DNA of 64,000 bases from Plantactinospora soyae (GTDB taxonomy: Bacteria > Actinomycetota > Actinomycetes > Mycobacteriales > Micromonosporaceae): the NCBI RefSeq assembly GCF_014874095.1, contig NZ_JADBEB010000001.1:7874001-7938000 (forward strand). The letters are read 5' to 3'. Positions 32,944 through 42,328 of the stretch are shown one piece after another. Both the position numbers and the translations under genes were made by a program. Under the pieces are notes generated by a model. It saw only the letters and a program-made list of their open reading frames with translations, was not told where the DNA came from and made no database searches. Each line of letters starts with the position of its first letter. The stretch's first letter is position 1.

Positions 32944-34623
32944 TCAGGGCCGGTCGGGTTGGACCACCTCGTAGCTCGCCGAGTCGAAGTCGGCGAACGC
33001 GCCGTCCGCGCCCAGGTCCTGCACCCAGAGGCCGACGAAGGCACCGGTGAAGCCCCACGCGTCCGGCTCGCCCTCCACCCGACGTGACGCGTGCTCGTCG
33101 GAGAGGATCGTCGCGTCCAACTCGACCGGGAACTCGTGCCAGTCGTCACCGGCCGACCCGGCTGGCGAACCGGGCGAGTACGCGAACCGGACGACCGGGC
33201 CGTCGAACCGGACCCGCAGGCGTACCCGGTCGACGCCCGTGACGTCGATCCGGCAGCCGGGGTACTCGGTCCGTCTACCGCTGTCGCAGGACATCACCTC
33301 GATCATCCGCCGACCGTCGTCGTCCACCGTCAGGTACGCGTAGTGCCAGTTGCCGGTGTTGTAGTACGCGGTGACGCCGGCGAGCTGCCGGAAGGTGGCC
33401 GGACAGAACTCCATCGTGGTCTCGAAGGCGCAGTGTGTGGCCGTCACCCGTCGGGCGACCAGGCTGGGGCGCTGCCGGCCGACCGGAGACTGTCCACCAT
33501 AGACGCGCAGATGCGACGGCCTGGCGGTGAGCTGGACCCAGTCGGGCGTGGCCGGGCGACGCAGGGTCGACCAGTCCGGGCCGAGCACGGGCTCGTCGAA
33601 GTCGTCGTGCTCGACGTGCGGGTCGGGCCGGTCCGCGACCGCCGTCACCCCCGCCGGTGCCGACACGGACTCGGCCGGGACACCGCCCTCGACACGCGGC
33701 CAGCCGCCCGGCTCCCACGTCACCGCCTGGATCGCCGTCTCCCGGCCGAGCACGCACCGCCCGAGCGGCGAGTACGGCCGCGCCACCAGGTGGGTCAGGT
33801 ACCACTGGCCGTCCGGCGTGGAGACGAGGCTGCCGTGTCCGGCCTTCTGCAGGGCCAGCTCCGGCCGCCCGAAGGAGGTCAACATCGGCCCTTCGGGATC
33901 GACGTCGTACGGGCCGAACAGCGCCCGTGACCGCGCCACCGTGACCTGATGCTCCCAACTGGTCCCACCCTCGGCGGTCACCAGGTAGTACCAGCCGTCC
34001 CTGCGGTAGATCCGGGGTGCCTCGGTCAGCCCGACCGAGGTCCCCTGGAAGATCGGCCGCTCGTCACCGACCAGCTTGCCCGCGACCCGGTCGTACGCCT
34101 GGATCTGGATACCGGAGAAGGGATTCCGACCCGACCGCCAGTCCGAGGCCATGGTCAGCAGCCAGCTCGTGCCGTCCGTGTCGTGGAACATCGACGGGTC
34201 GAAGCCCCGGGCGTGCAGCGGCACCGGATCGGACCACGGACCGGCCAGGTCGGTAGCGGTGATGAGGTAGTTCTGGGAGTCCCAGTAGCCGCTCGCGAAG
34301 CTGGACACGTCGGTGTAGACGAGGTGGAAGACGCCGTCGACGTAGCTCAGGTCGGGGGCCCAGACGCCGGCCGAGTCCCCGGCACCGCGCAGGTCGAGCA
34401 GCCGCCGCTCGGTGAGGAGACCGCCGAGCGGACGCCAGTGCACCAGGTCGGTGGAGTGGTGCACCCGTACCCCCGGATACCACTCGAAGGTCGAGGTGGC
34501 GATGTAGTAGTCGGCACCGACCCGGAGGATGCAGGGATCCGGGTTGAAGCCGGGCAGCACCGGATTGCGGATCAGCCCACCCTCGCCCGGAACGGTTCCG
34601 GCACTACTGGTCACGGATGTCAT
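32944..34623 (-). CDS. Glycoside hydrolase family 43 (beta-xylosidase/arabinofuranosidase type)
   Basis: The protein has 559 residues from the ATG at 34623, chosen for GGGGAGGACGAC upstream; the open frame beyond it is non-coding. The N-terminal GH43 propeller (about 17-330) has NPVLPGFNPDP with the base Asp29, YYIATSTFEWYPGV, GFDPSMF with the modulating Asp142, and LTEAPRIY with the acid Glu201. A C-terminal concanavalin-like domain (about 350-550) follows, as in subfamily 11 xylosidases. No signal peptide is seen, so it probably acts inside the cell on imported xylo-oligosaccharides. It is divergent from the methyltransferase at 34866. Confidence 0.93.
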   Translation of the reverse strand: MTSVTSSAGTVPGEGGLIRNPVLPGFNPDPCILRVGADYYIATSTFEWYPGVRVHHSTDLVHWRPLGGLLTERRLLDLRGAGDSAGVWAPDLSYVDGVFHLVYTDVSSFASGYWDSQNYLITATDLAGPWSDPVPLHARGFDPSMFHDTDGTSWLLTMASDWRSGRNPFSGIQIQAYDRVAGKLVGDERPIFQGTSVGLTEAPRIYRRDGWYYLVTAEGGTSWEHQVTVARSRALFGPYDVDPEGPMLTSFGRPELALQKAGHGSLVSTPDGQWYLTHLVARPYSPLGRCVLGRETAIQAVTWEPGGWPRVEGGVPAESVSAPAGVTAVADRPDPHVEHDDFDEPVLGPDWSTLRRPATPDWVQLTARPSHLRVYGGQSPVGRQRPSLVARRVTATHCAFETTMEFCPATFRQLAGVTAYYNTGNWHYAYLTVDDDGRRMIEVMSCDSGRRTEYPGCRIDVTGVDRVRLRVRFDGPVVRFAYSPGSPAGSAGDDWHEFPVELDATILSDEHASRRVEGEPDAWGFTGAFVGLWVQDLGADGAFADFDSASYEVVQPDRP

Positions 34624-34865
34624 GTCGTCCTCCCCATGGCTGTGACATACCCGCTCGGCCTCGGCGCGGCCGGCGCAGAGATTCACGTCGGTAACCCTAG
34701 AGGGGGCCGCCGGACCGAAGGCTTCCCGGCACGCGGAGACCGTTCTGGCGCCGTACCCGGAGCCATAGGGTGAAGAACACTCACGAACGACGCGCACGTA
34801 CGATGTGCCGATCTCACCGCCGGATCGGTCCTCACTCGACGGTCCCCTCGGACAGGAGCCTGGCC

Positions 34866-35663
34866 ATGGTCGACCCGGATTCCGAACTCGCATCGAGGCT
34901 CGAACTTGAGGTGCCGCACGCGGCGCGGATCTGGAACTACTGGATGGGTGGCAAGGACAACTTCCCCGCCGACCGGGCCGCCGGAGCCGCCGTGGCCGAG
35001 GTGTACCCGGAGATCGTGGTCATGGCGCGGCAGTCCCGGCGGTTCCTCATCCGTGCCGTGCGGCACCTGGCCGCCGAGGCGGGCATCCGGCAGTTCCTCG
35101 ATGTCGGCACCGGTCTGCCCACCATGCAGAACACCCACGAGGTCGCGCAGAAGGTCGCGCCCGAGTCCCGGATCGTCTACGTCGACAACGACCCGATGGT
35201 GCTGGTGCACGCCCGCGCTCTGCTGGCCAGTACCACCGCCGAGGGGCTGACCACCTACGTGCACGCCGACTACCACGACCCGGAGAAGATCCTCGCCGAG
35301 GCGGCGGAGGCGCTGGACTTCCGGGAACCTGTCGCGGTGATGTTCATGGGCGTACTGGGCTACGAGCCCGACCTCGACGTGGTCCGCTCCATCGTGGAAC
35401 GGATGATGGGCGCCACGGCGTCCGGCAGCCACCTGGTGCTCTGGGACGGTACCGACACCAGCCCGGCCGTGGTCGACGGCGCCGACAAGCTGGTGGAGAG
35501 CGGCGGCGTCCCGTACGTCCTGCGCAGTCCGGACCAACTCGCCGGATGCTTCGAGGGGCTGACGATGGTGGAGCCCGGCCTGGTGCCGATCGCGCAGTGG
35601 CGCCCGGACGACCTCCACGCCGAGCACATCGACGCCTACGGTGCCGTGGCCCGGAAGCCCTGA
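34866..35663 (+). CDS. SAM-dependent methyltransferase of the DUF574 (PF04672) family
   Basis: The protein has 265 residues from the ATG at 34866, behind AGGAG. Family marks are PHAARIWNYWMGGKDNFPAD near the N-terminus, the SAM site FLDVGTGLPTMQNTHEVAQ, and IVYVDNDPMVLVHARALLAS. This family is expanded in actinomycetes and of mostly unknown substrate. It faces the GH43 gene across a 242-bp gap in which no clear operator was found. Confidence 0.92.
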   Translation: MVDPDSELASRLELEVPHAARIWNYWMGGKDNFPADRAAGAAVAEVYPEIVVMARQSRRFLIRAVRHLAAEAGIRQFLDVGTGLPTMQNTHEVAQKVAPESRIVYVDNDPMVLVHARALLASTTAEGLTTYVHADYHDPEKILAEAAEALDFREPVAVMFMGVLGYEPDLDVVRSIVERMMGATASGSHLVLWDGTDTSPAVVDGADKLVESGGVPYVLRSPDQLAGCFEGLTMVEPGLVPIAQWRPDDLHAEHIDAYGAVARKP

Positions 35664-36177
35664 CCTCGCCGGGTCGCCGTCGACAAACTCACCTCGGCGT
35701 GGTTTCGCGCTGCCGGTCCGGCGCGCGGAGCCGTGGTCCGACCGCGCTGAACCCCTGGTCGAGATCCTTTGTCCCTGCCCCGCTGGGTTTGCCAGATCGG
35801 CAACGGGGTTTGCGGCCTGCCGTCGCGGACCTGGATCTGCCGCGTCGTACACCGCTCGGTGGCGTCGGGGCTTCCGGACAAATGCCGGTCAGGTCCTGTC
35901 GGGGCCGTTTAGGGTCGGGATACGACGACTCGTCACGAAACGTCCCGTCGACCCATCCGACCCAGGCAGAGGAGTGGTGACCCGCCAGCATCGAATCGAC
36001 GTCGGCCCGCTCGCCTTCCTGTCGGCCCAGCGGAGCGCTACCAGCTGCCCGGATCCGGATCGTCGCCCTGCCGGGCCGGGGATGGACAGGACGCCGATCC
36101 TCGCCTCGACCTGACGCAGGCTGGTCCGAGGCGATCGGACTTTGTGCCGCTTCGCGATATCAGGGAAGAGGAACAAG
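35664..36177. other. Intergenic region without a supported gene
   Basis: This 514-bp gap has no reading frame with convincing codon use, domain or ribosome site. A short frame from GTG 35977 to 36114 (46 codons) has AGAGGAG only two bases upstream and low-complexity content, so it is not called. The promoter of the aldo/keto reductase should lie in the last 150 bp. Nothing else was seen. Confidence 0.5.
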
Positions 36178-37176
36178 GTGACACTGCAGAAGCACGCGGT
36201 CGGTGGCCAGGGTCTGGTCTCCTCCGTCCAGGGACTCGGCACGATGGGCATGACCGCGATGTACGGCACTCCCGACGACACCGAATCGGCGGCCACCGTG
36301 CACCGCGCCCTCGAACTGGGCGTGACGTTGTTCGACACCGCCGACATGTACGGCCCGCTCACCGGCGAGGAGCTGCTCGGCCGGGCACTACGGGGACGCC
36401 GCGAGCAGGCGGTCATCGCCACCAAGTTCGGCGGCCTGACGCTGGACGACTCCGGCAGGGTCGTCGGCGGCGCGAACGGACAGCCTGACTACGTACGCAC
36501 GTCGCTGGAGGGGTCGCTGCGCCGGCTCGGCACCGACCACGTCGACCTGTACATCCAGCACCGGGTCGACCCGAACGTGCCGGTGCAGGAGACATTCGGC
36601 GCCCTCGGCCAACTCGTCGCCGAGGGCAAGATCCGCTACCTGGGGATCAGCGAGGCGTCACCGGCGAGCATCCGCGCCGCGCACGCCGTAGCGCCACTGT
36701 CGGCGGTGCAGACCGAATACTCGCTGTTCACCCGCGACGTCGAGACCAACGGAGTGCTCGACACGGTGCGTGAGCTGGGCATCGGATTCGTGGCGTACGC
36801 GCCGTTGGGTCGGGGCTTCCTCACCGGCGCCGTCCGCACTCTCGAAGACCTGCACGGGGACGACTGGCGTCGTACCTCGCCCCGGTTCGCCGAGGAGAAC
36901 CTGCGGCAGAACCTGCTCCTGGTGGACCGCATCCGGGCCATCTCGGAGCAGCAGGGCGTCACGCCGGCCCAACTCGCCCTGGCCTGGGTGCTGAGGCAGG
37001 GCGACCACATCACCGCGATCCCGGGCACCAAGCGTCGGACGTACCTGGAGGAGAACGTCGCCGCCGCCCGGATCGAACTGGATGCCGCCGTGTTCGACGA
37101 ACTCGGTGCGATCGCCCCGGTCGGTGCCGCAGCCGGGGCCCGCTACGCCCCGGAGGCGATGGCCGCGATCCAGTAG
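36178..37176 (+). CDS. Aldo/keto reductase
   Basis: The protein has 332 residues from the GTG at 36178, behind GGGAAGAGGAAC. It is a TIM barrel with the NADPH-dependent reductase tetrad region: LFDTADMYGPLTGEELLGRA (Asp, Tyr), AVIATKFGG (Lys) and VDLYIQHRVDP (His position as HR). QTEYSLFTRDVE and the C-terminal AIPGTKRRTYLEENVAAA complete the fold. It reduces carbonyls to alcohols; the substrate is unknown. The MmyB-type regulator gene follows in the same direction, a common pairing. Confidence 0.93.
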   Translation: MTLQKHAVGGQGLVSSVQGLGTMGMTAMYGTPDDTESAATVHRALELGVTLFDTADMYGPLTGEELLGRALRGRREQAVIATKFGGLTLDDSGRVVGGANGQPDYVRTSLEGSLRRLGTDHVDLYIQHRVDPNVPVQETFGALGQLVAEGKIRYLGISEASPASIRAAHAVAPLSAVQTEYSLFTRDVETNGVLDTVRELGIGFVAYAPLGRGFLTGAVRTLEDLHGDDWRRTSPRFAEENLRQNLLLVDRIRAISEQQGVTPAQLALAWVLRQGDHITAIPGTKRRTYLEENVAAARIELDAAVFDELGAIAPVGAAAGARYAPEAMAAIQ

Positions 37177-37321
37177 CAGGCCGGCGGCCGGCGCTGTCCG
37201 GTGCGGCGCCGCCGGCATCTGCGCCGGCTGCGCCGCGCTCCCCAGAAACGGGACCGGGAAGCGCGACCCCAGGAGGGCGATCGGCGCGGCGACCTTCCGC
37301 GCGCGACCAGAGAGGCGACTC

Positions 37322-38167
37322 GTGGCACGAACCGAACTCGGCGACTTCCTCCGGGCCCGCCGGCAGGCGCTACGTCCCGCCGACGTCGGCCTGGCGCCGG
37401 GCGGCCGCCGGCGCACTCCCGGCCTGCGGCGTGAGGAGGTCGCGCTGCTGGCCAACCTGTCCGTGGACTACTACGAGCGACTCGAGCAGTCCCGCAGCGC
37501 CAACCCCTCGGAGGCGCTTCTCGGCAGCCTGGCCCGGGCGCTGCGACTCTCCGTCGACGAGCGCGACTACCTCTACCGCCTCGCCGGATACCCACCGCCG
37601 ACAAGCGGCACCGCCGGTGGCTACGTCGACCCCGCGATGATGTTCCTACTCGACGCGCTCACCACGGTGCCCGCACACGTGATCGACGACCAGAGCACCA
37701 TTCTCGCGCAGAACGCCCTGAGCCGCGCACTCCTCGGCACCTGGACCGGCAACGAGGGGCGGAACGCGAACGTCGCCTGGCGCTGGTTCACCGACCCCGA
37801 CTCCCGGGCCCTCAACGTGCCGGACGAGCACGAGGCCATCGGTCGCGGATATGTCGCCGACCTGCGGGCCGCCGCCGCCCGCCGTGGCCGCGATCCGGTC
37901 TTCGAGCAGCTCGTCGCCGACCTCGGCACCGCCAGCGCCGAATTCGCCCGGTACTGGGCCGAGATGCAGGTCGCGCCGCTACAGACCACCCGCAAGGTCC
38001 TCGTCCACCCCCGGGCCGGACGGCTCGACGTGCAGTGCGACTTCGTCCTCAGCACCACCACGGGGCAGCGTCTGGTCATCTTCCGGCCGCAACCCGGCTC
38101 GACCACCGCCGACAGCTTCGACTTCCTCCGGGTCCTCGGCGAGCAGTCCTTCGACGATCGTCGCTGA
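37322..38167 (+). CDS. Helix-turn-helix regulator with MmyB-like ligand-binding domain
   Basis: The protein has 281 residues from the GTG at 37322. The N-terminal XRE-type helix-turn-helix includes GLRREEVALLANLSVDYYER and LEQSRSANPSEALLGSLARA. The C-terminal half (about 110-280) is the PAS-like MmyB ligand-binding domain, with NALSRALLG, WRWFTDPDSR and the LVIFRPQPGS end. Such regulators often control the oxidoreductase next to them, here the aldo/keto reductase 145 nt upstream. Fatty-acid-like ligands are known for some members. Confidence 0.9.
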   Translation: MARTELGDFLRARRQALRPADVGLAPGGRRRTPGLRREEVALLANLSVDYYERLEQSRSANPSEALLGSLARALRLSVDERDYLYRLAGYPPPTSGTAGGYVDPAMMFLLDALTTVPAHVIDDQSTILAQNALSRALLGTWTGNEGRNANVAWRWFTDPDSRALNVPDEHEAIGRGYVADLRAAAARRGRDPVFEQLVADLGTASAEFARYWAEMQVAPLQTTRKVLVHPRAGRLDVQCDFVLSTTTGQRLVIFRPQPGSTTADSFDFLRVLGEQSFDDRR

Positions 38168-38323
38168 CATCGGCCCGGTCGTCTCGAACGGTCGCCCACG
38201 GAGGGAAGTCCACCGTCGTACCGCCCGGTGGGTCCGTTGGCGGTCGGGACGGAGGTGTCCATGGCGGCGGAGGCGCAGTAGGACAGCGGCCTACGACGTG
38301 CATCGATGGCGGGCCGCCGACGG

Positions 38324-38827
38324 TCACTTCGGGGGGACGGAGTCGGCGAAGGCCCCGAGTCCGACGCTTCGGCGTCGCTCGTCGAGGCGCTCGGGGTCCT
38401 CGATCGGTAGTGGCTGGATCGGTCCGTCGCCGTTCGGGCCGTACCAGAACTGCGTGCCGTACAGCTGCGGCGTGCCCTCGGCGGTGAGGATCCGGTCGGT
38501 CAGGTACGCCAGGTGGGACGGTTGCGCCTCGCAGTCCCGCACCGCCTGTTCGAGCAGGACCAGACACCGGCGCTGGAAGTCCGGGTCGAGGTCGGCGTGC
38601 TGCGCGAGAAGCCAGGCGGCATCGGAGGCGGCGGGACCGACCTTGCTGCGCCGGGGCCAACCGTGCCGGTCGAGAACCGCCATGAACCACGCCGTGTTCT
38701 CGGTGTCGACAGCGCTGACCCGGGCCCAGCCGTCGTCACCGGCCGTGCCGTCGACCACCTCGGTCCGCGCGCGCTGGTCGCGGTCCATCCGCTCGATCAG
38801 CTCGGCGGCGAGCTCGCCATGCTCCAT
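38324..38827 (-). CDS. DUF6624-type hypothetical protein
   Basis: The protein has 167 residues from the ATG at 38827; a TTG at 38854 would add nine. The all-helical layout with LIERMDRDQRARTEV, DTENTAWFMAVLDRHGWP, AWLLAQHADLDPDFQRRCL and DRILTAEGTPQLYGTQFW is that of the DUF6624 family, as recalled. The PQLYGTQF motif is its most conserved part. Function is unknown. It is convergent with the MmyB-type regulator. Confidence 0.82.
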   Translation of the reverse strand: MEHGELAAELIERMDRDQRARTEVVDGTAGDDGWARVSAVDTENTAWFMAVLDRHGWPRRSKVGPAASDAAWLLAQHADLDPDFQRRCLVLLEQAVRDCEAQPSHLAYLTDRILTAEGTPQLYGTQFWYGPNGDGPIQPLPIEDPERLDERRRSVGLGAFADSVPPK

Positions 38828-38947
38828 CCGTCCAGGATTGCCGATCCGCTCCAAGTCCGCAGTTCGGTCTTCAGCCCGTGCTCGCAGGTCGACGGAACGG
38901 ACGAACCCGCACGATGCCGCCCATGGCGCAGGTGGTACATAGGACCG

Positions 38948-39136
38948 ATGACTCGGGACCGGATGCTCGCCGTTCTGCTGCTACTCGTCGGGTTCGCAGC
39001 GCTTGTGTCGCAACGCTTCTTCTCGTTCGCCGCCGATGCGCCAGGGGCGCTGCGGACGTCGGTCGCCGTCCTCGGAGCAGCCAGCCTCCTCCTGGGCGTG
39101 TGGCTGTGGTTGCGCCGCTCGACCGAGCGGTCGTGA
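38948..39136 (+). CDS. Small two-helix membrane protein
   Basis: A 62-residue protein with two hydrophobic segments: MLAVLLLLVGFAALVSQ (about 5-21) and a second at about 38-55 (VAVLGAASLLLGVWLWL), ending in RRSTERS. The ATG at 38948 follows AGGACCG. The composition is unlike the non-coding frames around it. No family was recognised. Confidence 0.6.
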   Translation: MTRDRMLAVLLLLVGFAALVSQRFFSFAADAPGALRTSVAVLGAASLLLGVWLWLRRSTERS

Positions 39137-39162
39137 TCCCGCCGTCCTTCAGCCACGCCGCA

Positions 39163-39570
39163 TCAACCTGCGGTGGACGTCACCGGCGGCCGCAGCACGC
39201 AGAACTCGTTGCCGTCGGGGTCGGCGAGCACGTGCCAGGCCCAGCCGTCCTCTTCGACCGGGCTGCCCGTGCGGCATCGCGCCCCCAGCGCCACCAGCCT
39301 GGCCACCTCCGCCTCCAGGTCGGGTACCCGCAGGTCCAGATGCATCCTGTTCTTGTGCGCCTTCGGCTCGGGGACCCGTTGCAACAGCAGCTCGACGCCG
39401 TCGCCGTCCGCAGGTAGCAGTCGCCGGTAACGCCCCGGCCCGAGCGGTTCGGCGACGTATCCGAGTGCCCCGCACCAGAACGCCCCCGACCGCGCCAGAT
39501 CGGCACAGTCCAGGACCACCGCCAGGACAACGTCATTCCGCCCGCCGAAACGAGCCGGCCGGCCGGTCAT
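39163..39570 (-). CDS. VOC superfamily (glyoxalase-like) protein
   Basis: A 135-residue protein with the two beta-alpha-beta-beta-beta units of the vicinal oxygen chelate fold. It starts VLAVVLDCADLARSGAFWCG and ends with the usual DPDGNEFCVLR. MHLDLRVPDLEAEVARL is the second unit, with a His that could bind metal. It overlaps the preceding PP2C-like gene by ATGA and is probably cotranscribed with it. Dioxygenase, isomerase or drug-binding roles are all possible. Confidence 0.88.
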   Translation of the reverse strand: MTGRPARFGGRNDVVLAVVLDCADLARSGAFWCGALGYVAEPLGPGRYRRLLPADGDGVELLLQRVPEPKAHKNRMHLDLRVPDLEAEVARLVALGARCRTGSPVEEDGWAWHVLADPDGNEFCVLRPPVTSTAG

Positions 39571-40397
39571 GGCGGCACGCTAGCCGACGTCGGCGACGGT
39601 CGGGCCTCGCCGAGCTCGGTACAGTGGGCGATCGTCGCATCGTCCGCCGCCACCGCGTGGTGCGCCTCGGCCTGCCGGACCCGATGGATGATCTCGGCGG
39701 ATCCACTCGACGCCAGGACGGCCATCACCCCGGGCCAGTCGAGGAGCCGGAACCGGTCCACGATGCGGCTGGCACCGTTGCTGAGCAGGACGGCACTGGT
39801 CAGCTCGGAGATCGGACAGCTTCCGGTGATCGCCTCGTCCGCCGCCCGCGGGTTGTCCTTGGCCACCCAGAAGCCGCCCGGCCGGTTCCGGTTGGCGCGC
39901 AGGTCTCGGAGGATCCGGCGGTACTCGTCGCCGCCCTCGGCGACGGCCTGGAGCGCGGGAAGGTACGACCGGCTGATGATCACCTCCCGGGGGTCGGTGA
40001 CCACGAGCGGCGCGGCGTCCGCCCTGTCGAGCACGAGGACCGAGTCGCCGAGCACCAGGTACTCGACGCGGTCGCCGGACCGGCGCAGGATGGCCACGGT
40101 CGCCGACGGGCTGACGGGATCGGTGACGTCGCAGGTGTCGCGATGCTCGTCGGTCACCCGCTCGATGGCCTCGGCGAGCAGCGCGGCGAGACTGCGGTCC
40201 GGCACGAGTGACAGGAGGCTGAGGAGGTTGCCGCCCAGGCGGCTGGCGTACCAGGCCACGCCGTGCCGGCAGATCGATTCCGTACCGGGGATGCCGGCAC
40301 CGTCGATCAGCACCGCCGCCGTCGGTACGGCGCCGGTGAAGTCCTCGTTCACCCGGCCGGTCCGGGCCGCCGCGACGCTCGTCATCGTCACCAGCAT
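39567..40397 (-). CDS. PP2C-like phosphatase-fold protein
   Basis: The protein has 276 residues. RTGRVNEDF near the N-terminus corresponds to the N-[EQ]-D motif of PP2C metal binding; then come AAVLIDGAGI, where active enzymes have a DGMGG-like motif, and VEYLVLGDSVLVL, the GDSR-like strand. The C-terminal part includes AVLLSNGASRIVDRF, where SDG is usual. Several metal ligands are therefore modified, so activity is uncertain. It is coupled to the VOC gene. The ATG at 40397 has GGTGGCGGG upstream; an in-frame ATG at 40385 is an alternative. Confidence 0.75.
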   Translation of the reverse strand: MLVTMTSVAAARTGRVNEDFTGAVPTAAVLIDGAGIPGTESICRHGVAWYASRLGGNLLSLLSLVPDRSLAALLAEAIERVTDEHRDTCDVTDPVSPSATVAILRRSGDRVEYLVLGDSVLVLDRADAAPLVVTDPREVIISRSYLPALQAVAEGGDEYRRILRDLRANRNRPGGFWVAKDNPRAADEAITGSCPISELTSAVLLSNGASRIVDRFRLLDWPGVMAVLASSGSAEIIHRVRQAEAHHAVAADDATIAHCTELGEARPSPTSASVPP

Positions 40398-40552
40398 GTC
40401 CCGCCACCGCCCTCCCGACCGGTCGAGTCGTCGACTCTAACAACCGCCGACTCTCCCGTTGAGCTGTCCGGCCGGGCGGGTGGGTGGTGCCGCGCCGTTG
40501 CCGGGAGGATCCCCCGAAGCTGTGTCATCATGCGGCAGGTGATCCTGACCGG

Positions 40553-41308
40553 ATGACGACGGGAGATGGGAACTTGACGCAGTACGACGCGATCGGGGAG
40601 CTCTACGAGCGGGCCAAGCACCTGCCGGTGGGCCTGGCCGAGCGGGGTACGTTGCTGGCGGCGCTCCCGGATCTCGCCGGACGGTCCGTACTGGACGTCG
40701 GTGCCGGTACCGGCTTCTACGCCCGGCTCTTCAAGCAGTTGGGCGCGGCACGGGTGACCGGGGTGGACGCCTCCTCGGAGATGGTCGACTACGCGCGTCT
40801 GGTCGAGGAGCGCGCACCGCTCGGGATCACCTACCAGGTGCACGACGCGGCGACCCTGCCGAGGCTGGGCGAGTTCGACGTGGTGTCCTCGGTCTGGCTA
40901 CTCGGGTACGCCCCCGGCGAGGCGGCGCTCGACGAGATGCTGGCCCGGTTGGTGGCAAACCTCGCCGACGGCGGCACGTTGGTCGCCCTCGTCCCCAATC
41001 CGGAGTTGGACTGGGACGGGCTCGACATCTACCCGCGCTACGGGCTGTCGGCCACCAAGACCGAGCTGTCGCAGGGGCGCCAGGGGTACGCGGTACACAT
41101 CGACGGTGAGCCGCCCATCGACTTCGTGGGTTTCTCCTGGCCGCCGGGCGTGCTCGAACCAGCGTTCGCGCGTGCCGGGCTGACCGGCGTACGGCGGCAC
41201 CCGGTGACCATCCCGGGCGACGCGCTCGCCGAGCGTGGCGCCGACTACTGGACTGACCTGGTGGCCAACCCGACCTTCGCGGTCTTCACCGCCGCCAAAC
41301 TGCCGTAG
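40553..41308 (+). CDS. Class I SAM-dependent methyltransferase
   Basis: The protein has 251 residues from the ATG at 40553; a TTG at 40574 behind GGGAGATGGGAAC is an alternative. Motif I is VLDVGAGTGFYARLFKQLG, then VTGVDASSEMVDYAR and the loop motif VSSVWLLGYAPGE. It resembles ToxA/UbiE-like small-molecule methyltransferases. The acceptor is unknown. It is a stand-alone gene, convergent with the DinB-like gene. Confidence 0.87.
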   Translation: MTTGDGNLTQYDAIGELYERAKHLPVGLAERGTLLAALPDLAGRSVLDVGAGTGFYARLFKQLGAARVTGVDASSEMVDYARLVEERAPLGITYQVHDAATLPRLGEFDVVSSVWLLGYAPGEAALDEMLARLVANLADGGTLVALVPNPELDWDGLDIYPRYGLSATKTELSQGRQGYAVHIDGEPPIDFVGFSWPPGVLEPAFARAGLTGVRRHPVTIPGDALAERGADYWTDLVANPTFAVFTAAKLP

Positions 41309-41413
41309 TCGTCGAGCACCCTTCGCGGGCGGCACGCCAACCGACCGGAGAACCTGGTCATCAGTTTCCGACCCGGCTCTCCGGCGGTCGCGCTGGCTAG
41401 GTGTACTGCCCAG

Positions 41414-41989
41414 CTAGGCGGGGGTCCAGAACGGGTCGCGGCCGATGAATCCGATGAGCCGGGTCTGGGCGTCGGCGCCGTCAGGGGTGGGTACGCGTGG
41501 GCCGTACTGCACTGACGAGCGGAGCACCTCGTCGAGGGGCTCCATCCCGGCCAGCAGCTCCTCGCAGAAGTCGTTGTCGAGCCGGTCGTCCTGTCCCGTG
41601 GCCCGGGCCAGGTCCCAGGTGTGCATGAACACGTCGGAGGTGTAGAACCGGTCGATGGCCTGGTCCAGCGGCACCTCGCCGATGTGCTGGTTGACCAGCG
41701 TCCGTTGCGGGGTCGCCGGATCGTCCAGCAGCGCCTGCACCCCGTCGCAGTGCACCTGCCAGGCGGCGACCGGGTCGTCGTCCACCCCCGGCCCACCGGG
41801 CAGCTCGACACCGGCGCCGGCGGCGAGGAAGGACGGAAGCCATTCGACGAGGTGGCGTACCACGTCCCGGGCCGTCCAGTCCGGCACCGGCGTGGGGACG
41901 TCCCAACGCTTGGTGGCGCGGACGCGGTCGGTGAAGTTGGCCGCGACGTGCCGGTGCCGATCGGCGGGGGTGAGCTCAGTCAGTGCCAT
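41414..41989 (-). CDS. TIGR03086-type DinB-like metal-binding protein
   Basis: The protein has 191 residues from the ATG at 41989, with AAAGGA upstream; the long upstream extension of the frame is non-coding repeat sequence. The four-helix DinB-like domain shows WDVPTPVPDWTARDVVRHLV (metal His), then TSDVFMHTWDLARATGQD with the second His. This group is related to mycothiol-dependent maleylpyruvate isomerases and is common in actinomycetes. It may be a mycothiol S-transferase-like enzyme (inference). Confidence 0.88.
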   Translation of the reverse strand: MALTELTPADRHRHVAANFTDRVRATKRWDVPTPVPDWTARDVVRHLVEWLPSFLAAGAGVELPGGPGVDDDPVAAWQVHCDGVQALLDDPATPQRTLVNQHIGEVPLDQAIDRFYTSDVFMHTWDLARATGQDDRLDNDFCEELLAGMEPLDEVLRSSVQYGPRVPTPDGADAQTRLIGFIGRDPFWTPA

Positions 41990-42328
41990 TGACCAGTATC
42001 CTTTCGAGCTGAAACATCCGTGCTGCCGATGGCGGGGATCGTCGGATCCGCCTCCATCCCTGTCATGACTGGTGCTCCGCGTCGTCGGTCCCGTCCAGCG
42101 CGATGAGCACCCGGTCCCGGCGCTGTCGACGCCGGCGCTGTCGACGCCAGCGCTGTCGGCCCCGGCGCTCTCGACGCCCTTCGACCGGCGGCGGTACCGC
42201 TCGATCCATCCTTCCAAACAGGTCCGACATTCCGGCCGCAGCGTGCGCCGGGCGCGGCTGCGGGGAATCGGGTCGTCCGAAACGCCGTAGCGGGTGGCAC
42301 CGCCTCCGATGCCGGTAGGCTCCTGATC
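41990..42328. other. Intergenic region with 15-bp tandem repeats
   Basis: A 339-bp divergent gap between the DinB-like gene and a methyltransferase gene. It contains four 15-bp repeats at 42117-42176. Frames crossing it are open on both strands but have no start with a ribosome site and no recognisable domain. Promoters of both flanking genes must lie here. Confidence 0.5.
42117..42176. repeat. Four 15-bp tandem repeats
   Basis: The unit CCGGCGCTGTCGACG occurs twice exactly (42117-42146), followed by a copy with three changes (CCAGCGCTGTCGGCC) and one with a single change (CCGGCGCTCTCGACG). The period of 15 keeps frame on both strands (ALSTP rightward, GVDSA leftward). No gene is supported across it. 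It is either a non-coding minisatellite or the remnant of a repeat-containing coding region. Confidence 0.85.

Noticed and set aside
35977-36114. A 46-codon frame starting GTG
   Set aside because: The ribosome site is only two bases from the start and the content has no recognisable feature.
41343-41385. Inverted repeat CCGGAGA/TCTCCGG between convergent genes
   Set aside because: Seven pairs around a loop of nearly 30 bases is too weak for a convincing terminator.
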